DNA of 16,573 nt. Source: SXRF01 sp964624555. Its GTDB lineage: Bacteria > Pseudomonadota > Alphaproteobacteria > Rickettsiales > SXRF01. Each line of letters begins with the position of its first letter. The stretch's first letter is position 1. Shown one piece after another: positions 12,232 to 16,573 of this stretch. The stretch covers positions 1 through 16,573 of the forward strand of contig CAZUXB010000046.1 in the NCBI GenBank assembly GCA_964624555.1, given 5' to 3'. Position numbers and translations under genes: made by a program. The notes under the pieces are model-generated. The model searched no databases. It had not been told where the DNA came from and was given only the letters and a program-made list of their open reading frames with translations.

Positions 12232-13563
12232 ATGACCCCCGGCGCAAGAACCCAAGCGGCTATAGAGCTACTCGACCAGATATATGAAGTATGGAACTCC
12301 AAGAAACGTTTTCCTGCTGACAAGCTGCTTGAGCAGTATTTCAAGGCCAAGCGCTATATCGGCTCCAAGGATCGCGGCGCTATTGCCGAGCTGGTATATT
12401 GGGTATTGCGTAATAAAGCAGCAGTGCAGTGGTGGCTGGAAAAATATTCACAGAATACTGATGGCCGCGGTTTTGTAATCACCGCACTGATACTGCGCCG
12501 CGATTACAATCCGCAAACTATCGCCAGCATCCCCAAAGACAGCAAGTATTCGCCGGATGCTTTTACCAGCGCCGAGGAAAAATTTATCCACACACTGGTG
12601 CGTAAAAATATTTCCGACCCGGAAATGCCCGAGCATGTGCGCCTGAATTACCCGCAGTGGCTGGACGGCCTGCTGCGTGATAGTTTTGGTAAGAGTTTAG
12701 AAGCAGCGATGCACGCCATGAGCGAACAGGCGCCTACCGACCTGCGTGTGAACACCCTAAAAACCAACCGCGACGCCCTGCTTAAGGAACTCCGCACCGA
12801 AGGGTTTGAATGTACGCCGACCGCCATGTCACCTATTGGCATACGTCTGGCCAAGCGCGGTCCGATATTCAACTCAAAATTCTTCAAGGAAGGTCATTTT
12901 GAAGTACAGGATGAAGGCTCACAGGCCGTTGCCCTGCTGGTGGATGCAAGGCCGGGCATGCGGGTGATAGATTTCTGCGCTGGCGCTGGCGGCAAAACAC
13001 TGGCAATCGCTGCAACTATGGAGAACAAAGGGCGTGTTCTGGCGTGGGACACTTCGGCCAAACGCTTAGACCAGATAAAACAACGCCTGAAGCGGGCGGG
13101 AGTAGATAATGTACAGGTGCATGTGCTGGAATCGGAGCATGACGCGTTCATAAAACGCCACAAGGCCAGTGCTGACCGCGTGCTGGTGGACGCACCATGC
13201 AGCGGCAGCGGCACCTGGCGGCGCAACCCCGACCTGAAATGGCGTTTCACCCAGCAAGACTTGGACGAGGTCTGCGCTGTGCAGCAGGAAATTTTGGGCA
13301 GTGCTGCGCGTCTGGTGAAAGTTGGTGGAAGGTTAATTTATGCGACCTGTTCTATCTTTAAAATTGAAAATGAATTGCAAATTGAAAACTTCTTAACTGC
13401 CAATAAAAATTTTAGGGTTGTCTGCGCGCAAAAAATATGGAATAAAGAACTCTCTTTAGAATGTGATGGTTCGCCTTCATATTTTAATGTAACCCCGCAC
13501 GAAGATGGGGTGGATGGTTTTTTTGCCGCAGTTTTAGAACGATTGCCGGCAGGAAGCGAATAG
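12232..13563 (+). CDS. rsmB: RsmB/NOP family 16S rRNA (cytosine-C5) methyltransferase
   Basis: SAM-dependent enzyme; RsmB methylates C5 of cytosine 967 in 16S rRNA. The 443 residues show an N-terminal all-helical NusB-like RNA-binding region (about 1-150), the LRVNTLKT motif (171-178), the linker FEVQDEGSQAVALLV (223-237), SAM motif I DFCAGAGGKT (247-256), AWDTSAKRL (271-279), motif IV DAPCSGSGTWRRNPD with Cys323, and the catalytic Cys373 in YATCSIFKIENE. Both cysteines needed by m5C RNA methyltransferases are present. The C-terminal PHEDGVDGFFAAVLER is typical. The ATG follows the 7-base repeat array directly with only a weak purine stretch (TAAAG) as ribosome site, so the array may influence its translation. 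An M23 peptidase gene follows after 34 bases. Confidence 0.95.
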   Translation: MTPGARTQAAIELLDQIYEVWNSKKRFPADKLLEQYFKAKRYIGSKDRGAIAELVYWVLRNKAAVQWWLEKYSQNTDGRGFVITALILRRDYNPQTIASIPKDSKYSPDAFTSAEEKFIHTLVRKNISDPEMPEHVRLNYPQWLDGLLRDSFGKSLEAAMHAMSEQAPTDLRVNTLKTNRDALLKELRTEGFECTPTAMSPIGIRLAKRGPIFNSKFFKEGHFEVQDEGSQAVALLVDARPGMRVIDFCAGAGGKTLAIAATMENKGRVLAWDTSAKRLDQIKQRLKRAGVDNVQVHVLESEHDAFIKRHKASADRVLVDAPCSGSGTWRRNPDLKWRFTQQDLDEVCAVQQEILGSAARLVKVGGRLIYATCSIFKIENELQIENFLTANKNFRVVCAQKIWNKELSLECDGSPSYFNVTPHEDGVDGFFAAVLERLPAGSE

Positions 13564-13597
13564 AGATAAAAATAAATATAACGTGGAGTGAGTTGTA

Positions 13598-14689
13598 ATG
13601 CTGTCTTATATGCTTCAATTCTATAAAGAGCTTAAGTTGTATTTCAAACATATAATCCACCCGCGCAGATTGATTATTTCCTCCGAAAAAAAGGTAATGC
13701 AGTTTCCTGTAGGCGTTGGTTTGCAGCTTGCCATCCTGCTGCTTTTTGCCTGCGGAGTAGCCTGGTCATCATATGCTACTGGCCGTTTCATTGCAGCACG
13801 CTCCACGCTTGAAGCCCAGCGCGACACCATCCGTTCAGTTACCGCCACCAAAACCAGCAATATTAACATACTGAGTTCGGTGCTGCCGAACAGCGATACT
13901 GGCACTGAATCTGCTGAGAAACTGGCAATACTGCATGACAGCCGGACAAAGGTTGCCATGCTGGAAAAACAGGTGGCTGACCTTAAAAATGCCAATGAAG
14001 CTATTGTTGAGCGGGTCCGCCTGAAGACCGATGGCCACCTCGATGCCCTGGAGTCCATTGTCAGCCAGACCGGGCTTAACCCGGACAAAATACAGAAGCG
14101 TAGTTCCAAATTACAAAAATCAGAAGAAGATGATGCTGAGGGTGGCCCTTATATCCCTACTGATATGCCGGCAATTTCCGATGAAGCCAATGAAATGCTT
14201 GACTCGCTGGACAGGTTGCACACCATGCGTAAAGTTGTTGCCAACCTGCCGTTGGGTTTACCGATTTCCAACGCCGAGGAACGCAGCCCGTTTGGCCACC
14301 GCATTGACCCTTTCAATGGCAACATAGCTTTCCACTCCGGGCTGGATCTGGCTGGCCCTTACGGTACACCGATACATAGTGCAGCTGATGGCGTTGTGGT
14401 AAGCTCCGGCCGTGATGGCGCCTATGGCAATATGGTTGATATCGACCATGGTTTTGGGATAGTAACCCGCTATGGCCACTTAAGCGCCATAAATGTAAAT
14501 AAAGGTAGCAAGGTGAAAAAAGGTGATGTTATCGGTATGGAAGGCAGTACCGGACGCTCGACCGGGCCACACCTCCATTATGAAGTCCGTTATAATGGCG
14601 AAGCCATAAATCCAGAAAAATTCCTGCAAACCGGAAAATTGTTGGAGCTGGGCGGCGTTCCGAAAGACAAACCCCGCCACAAAAGATAA
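13598..14689 (+). CDS. M23 family (LytM-type) envelope metallopeptidase
   Basis: A 363-residue single-pass inner-membrane protein with a periplasmic peptidase that would cut peptidoglycan cross-bridges or, if regulatory, activate amidases. There is a 38-residue cytoplasmic start, a membrane helix at about 40-60, a coiled-coil region (about 66-145), a low-complexity linker, and the peptidase domain at 230-343. Zinc ligands are His246 and Asp250 in FHSGLDLAG and His327 in GPHLHYEV (with His325); His294 in RYGHLS completes the site. A GGAG site lies 9 bases before the ATG. The 3' end reads CAC AAA AGA TAA, and the bactofilin reading frame (+1) is already open there. M23 peptidases and bactofilins are commonly paired in cell-shape loci, so a role in local wall remodelling is likely. 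Confidence 0.93.
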   Translation: MLSYMLQFYKELKLYFKHIIHPRRLIISSEKKVMQFPVGVGLQLAILLLFACGVAWSSYATGRFIAARSTLEAQRDTIRSVTATKTSNINILSSVLPNSDTGTESAEKLAILHDSRTKVAMLEKQVADLKNANEAIVERVRLKTDGHLDALESIVSQTGLNPDKIQKRSSKLQKSEEDDAEGGPYIPTDMPAISDEANEMLDSLDRLHTMRKVVANLPLGLPISNAEERSPFGHRIDPFNGNIAFHSGLDLAGPYGTPIHSAADGVVVSSGRDGAYGNMVDIDHGFGIVTRYGHLSAINVNKGSKVKKGDVIGMEGSTGRSTGPHLHYEVRYNGEAINPEKFLQTGKLLELGGVPKDKPRHKR

Positions 14690-14708
14690 AACTGCCACCC
14701 GGGGACTG

Positions 14709-15092
14709 GAAATACTCTCAGTCATAGCCAAAGATACTCATATACTTGGAACCATTATCAGTGATGGCAGCATTGATTTTGACGGTACGCTGGATGGCAA
14801 CATCCGCGCCCATATGCTTACTGTCCGGCGTAATGGCCGCATAAAAGGCGATGTGACTGTCGATATTTTAAATGTATACGGAAAAATAGACGGGCTGGTC
14901 CGCGCCAAAAACGTGCACCTCTATAAGGATTGCTATGTTGAAGGAATAATAATGCATGAAGGGCTGATAATAGAGAATGGCGCCTTTATGGATGGAAAAT
15001 GCAAACGCACCGACCGTGTCTCCTCCAGTGAAGAGGATACTTCATCATTAAGTGATGAACCTGTCCACAGCACCATCCGCCTGATTAGCTGA
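14709..15092 (+). CDS. Bactofilin; no usual start codon before the conserved domain
   Basis: Bactofilins polymerise into membrane-associated filaments of right-handed beta-helix subunits and position envelope enzymes such as the adjacent M23 peptidase. The domain is readable from about 14715: SVIAKDTHILGTIISDGSID, then a run of short strands (VRRNGRIKGDVTVD, VYGKIDGLV, HLYKDCYVEGIIMHEG, IENGAFMDGKCKR) and a polar tail with SSSEEDTSSLSDE. The frame is open from 14610, but no ATG, GTG or TTG occurs until ATG 14814, about 33 codons into the domain. The coordinate given is the start of recognisable domain sequence, not a proven start. Options are an ATA or CTG start after GGGGACTGGA (14701-14710), a +1 frameshift from the M23 gene, a sequencing indel, or a truncated protein from 14814. 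The stop lies 23 bases before the transporter gene. Confidence 0.75.
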   Translation, partial: EILSVIAKDTHILGTIISDGSIDFDGTLDGNIRAHMLTVRRNGRIKGDVTVDILNVYGKIDGLVRAKNVHLYKDCYVEGIIMHEGLIIENGAFMDGKCKRTDRVSSSEEDTSSLSDEPVHSTIRLIS

Positions 15093-15115
15093 GTGTACCG
15101 GATAAGGCACAAATA

Positions 15116-16378
15116 ATGAAAAAAGTAGTCGCTTCCGGTATGATAGGCAATGGGCTGGAGTGGTATGATTACGCACTCTACGGCCAGATGGCGGCCCTGC
15201 TCGGGGCCTTATTTTTTCCCAAAGGCGACCCCAGTGTGCAGCTTCTCGCCACTTATGGCGTATTTGCCGCCGGTTTCATTGTCCGCCCGCTAGGGGCGAT
15301 ATTATTCGGCTGGATCGGTGACCGTTACGGGCGCAAAACTGCGATGGTCGCCGCCGTGCTGATGATGGCGATACCCACCGGCTGCATCGGCCTGCTGCCC
15401 ACCTACGCCGATGTCGGCATGCTTGCTCCCATTCTCCTTACTATAATCCGCTTGTTACAAGGGCTTTCCCTTGGTGGTGAGTTCGCCGGTTCAATAACCT
15501 ATATTGTCGAACACGCCCCGGCCAATAAACGTGGTGCCGCCGGCTCCAGTTCACTGGTTAGCCTGATATTGGGATTTCTGCTTGGCTCGCTGGTAGTCAA
15601 TATCACCCTGAATGCGCTGGGTAAGGAAATCTTTGAAGCCTGGGGCTGGCGCCTGCCCTTCCTCGGCGGTATTATTATCGGGCTGGTTGGTTTTTATATC
15701 CGCCGCTGCTGCGAGGAAAGCCCGGTCTATGAGGCCGCCAGACAGGATAACAAAATATCAAAAACCCCGGTGCGCGCAGCTTTCAAAGAACATCCGTGGC
15801 AGATGCTGCAAGGGTTTGCCGCCTATATGACGGTAACCATGCCCTTTTACCTTGCCTCGGTATATTTCATCAGCTTCAGCGAGAAGCATTTAGGTACCAG
15901 CATGGAGGCAGCCCTGCGCTTTAACGTATATAACATGCTTGCCATGCTCATAACCATGCCGCTGGGAGCAGTAATGTCCGACCGGCTTGGGCGCAAAAAA
16001 GTCATGATAGCCGCAGCCCTTGCCATGTTCTTCATAACCCCTGCCCTGTTCTCCTTCTTCACTCCCGAAACCGATGCTTCCCTGCTTACCATTGGCCTAT
16101 CCCAGTTCTTGTTCGCCGCCATGGTCGGAATATATGCAGGCCCGGTACCGGCCATGCTGGTGGAGATGTTCCCAACCAATATACGCTTTACCGGCATGGC
16201 CATAGCCTATAACCTCGCCGCCGCCCTGTTCGGGGGCACCGCTCCCATAGTCTGTGAGTGGCTGATCCGCGAAACCGGCAGTAATAGCTCTATCTGCTGG
16301 TACGTAATGTTATGCAACGCTATGTCCATGATAGCCCTGTATTTCTATAAAGACCGATTTAAACAGCCCCTTAGCTAG
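15116..16378 (+). CDS. MFS transporter, metabolite:H+ symporter (ProP-like) family
   Basis: A 420-residue inner-membrane secondary transporter with about 12 hydrophobic segments. The family opening SGMIGNGLEWYDYALYG (7-23) is diagnostic of the MHS group, which carries proline, betaine, alpha-ketoglutarate, citrate or related metabolites with protons. MFS motif A is GWIGDRYGRKT (65-75), repeated in the second half as GAVMSDRLGRKK; RLLQGLSLGGEFAGS (112-126) is the usual segment-4 motif, and EMFPTNIRFTGMAIAYN the segment-10/11 signature. There is no long C-terminal coiled coil such as the one on E. coli ProP, so osmosensing of that type is unlikely. ATG 15116 has AAGG 8 bases upstream. The substrate cannot be told from sequence. 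It closes the rsmB-M23-bactofilin-transporter strand run. Confidence 0.93.
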   Translation: MKKVVASGMIGNGLEWYDYALYGQMAALLGALFFPKGDPSVQLLATYGVFAAGFIVRPLGAILFGWIGDRYGRKTAMVAAVLMMAIPTGCIGLLPTYADVGMLAPILLTIIRLLQGLSLGGEFAGSITYIVEHAPANKRGAAGSSSLVSLILGFLLGSLVVNITLNALGKEIFEAWGWRLPFLGGIIIGLVGFYIRRCCEESPVYEAARQDNKISKTPVRAAFKEHPWQMLQGFAAYMTVTMPFYLASVYFISFSEKHLGTSMEAALRFNVYNMLAMLITMPLGAVMSDRLGRKKVMIAAALAMFFITPALFSFFTPETDASLLTIGLSQFLFAAMVGIYAGPVPAMLVEMFPTNIRFTGMAIAYNLAAALFGGTAPIVCEWLIRETGSNSSICWYVMLCNAMSMIALYFYKDRFKQPLS

Positions 16379-16502
16379 AAATTACCGATTGAAACTTGAC
16401 TTTCTTAGATAACTGCCTTAACTCATTCCCTCCTACTGATTTCCTGGCAATTAGCGCAAGTAAATCAGGGAAAATTCGCTTTTACAAAAAAGCCCATATT
16501 GT

Positions 16503-16573
16503 GGAGGAGTGGCCGAGTGGTCAATGGCAGCAGACTGTAAATCTGCCCTCTTATGAGTTCGCTGGTTCAAATC
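16503..16573 (+). tRNA. tRNA-Tyr (anticodon GUA), 3' end outside the window
   Basis: The acceptor 5' strand GGAGGAG (16503-16509) is followed by a D-arm (GGCC...GGC), an anticodon arm with 5 perfect pairs GCAGA/TCTGC around the loop CTGTAAA (16535-16541), and anticodon GTA at 16537-16539. A long class II variable arm (about 16547-16562) is as expected for bacterial tRNA-Tyr. The T-arm begins GCTGGTTCAAATC and is cut by the window edge, so the last 12-15 bases and the acceptor 3' strand are missing. Confidence 0.95.

Noticed and set aside
16436..16468. CTGATTT/AAATCAG stem as a terminator of the transporter gene
   Set aside because: Seven AT-rich pairs with a 19-base loop and no T-run; not convincing.

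Overview
The window is a bacterial chromosome segment with a mixed-strand housekeeping layout. Several features point to an alphaproteobacterium: a COQ9-family ubiquinone protein, a TIGR02281-type membrane aspartic protease, a PleC/DivJ-like histidine kinase with its signature HisKA block, a bactofilin beside an M23 peptidase, a phaA-phaB pair, and guaB lying close to rsmB. I cannot name the genus. Rickettsia-like palindromic sequence in one leader and an RDMI-type prepilin would fit a lineage related to Rickettsiales/Holosporales, but that is only a suggestion.

Layout. 1-1656 (minus strand): phaA then phaB, the thiolase and reductase of polyhydroxybutyrate synthesis. phaB runs off the left edge and carries an in-frame TAG, with the catalytic Tyr-x-x-x-Lys still readable beyond it. 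1657-2006: a repeat-rich spacer with a palindromic 8-base-period array and a 78-base dyad element. 2007-2267: glutaredoxin. 2492-6377: a signalling block. A soluble, apparently active histidine kinase overlaps coq9, and a convergent membrane Cache-type sensor whose kinase core has lost its catalytic residues abuts coq9 with no spacer. 6378-6705: a spacer with a 37-base imperfect inverted repeat. 6706-7671: a prepilin-like protein with an abnormal leader, followed by a clear terminator and three further perfect hairpins. 7910-9178 (minus): a fold-type III ornithine/lysine decarboxylase for polyamine synthesis.

9486-13563 (plus): guaB, a YefM/YoeB-type toxin-antitoxin pair with its own near-consensus promoter starting inside the guaB stop codon, a membrane aspartic protease overlapping the toxin gene, then rsmB. 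13598-16378 (plus): an M23 envelope peptidase, a bactofilin without a usual start codon, and an MHS-type MFS transporter. The window ends inside a tRNA-Tyr gene.

The most unusual material is between and at the edges of genes. Three intergenic arrays share one design: a short word followed by exactly two variable bases. In two of them the word switches to its reverse complement halfway. Other points worth checking are the pseudo-histidine kinase, the startless bactofilin with a possible +1 slip site at the end of the M23 gene, the nonsense codon in phaB, and the prepilin leader containing a palindromic element.
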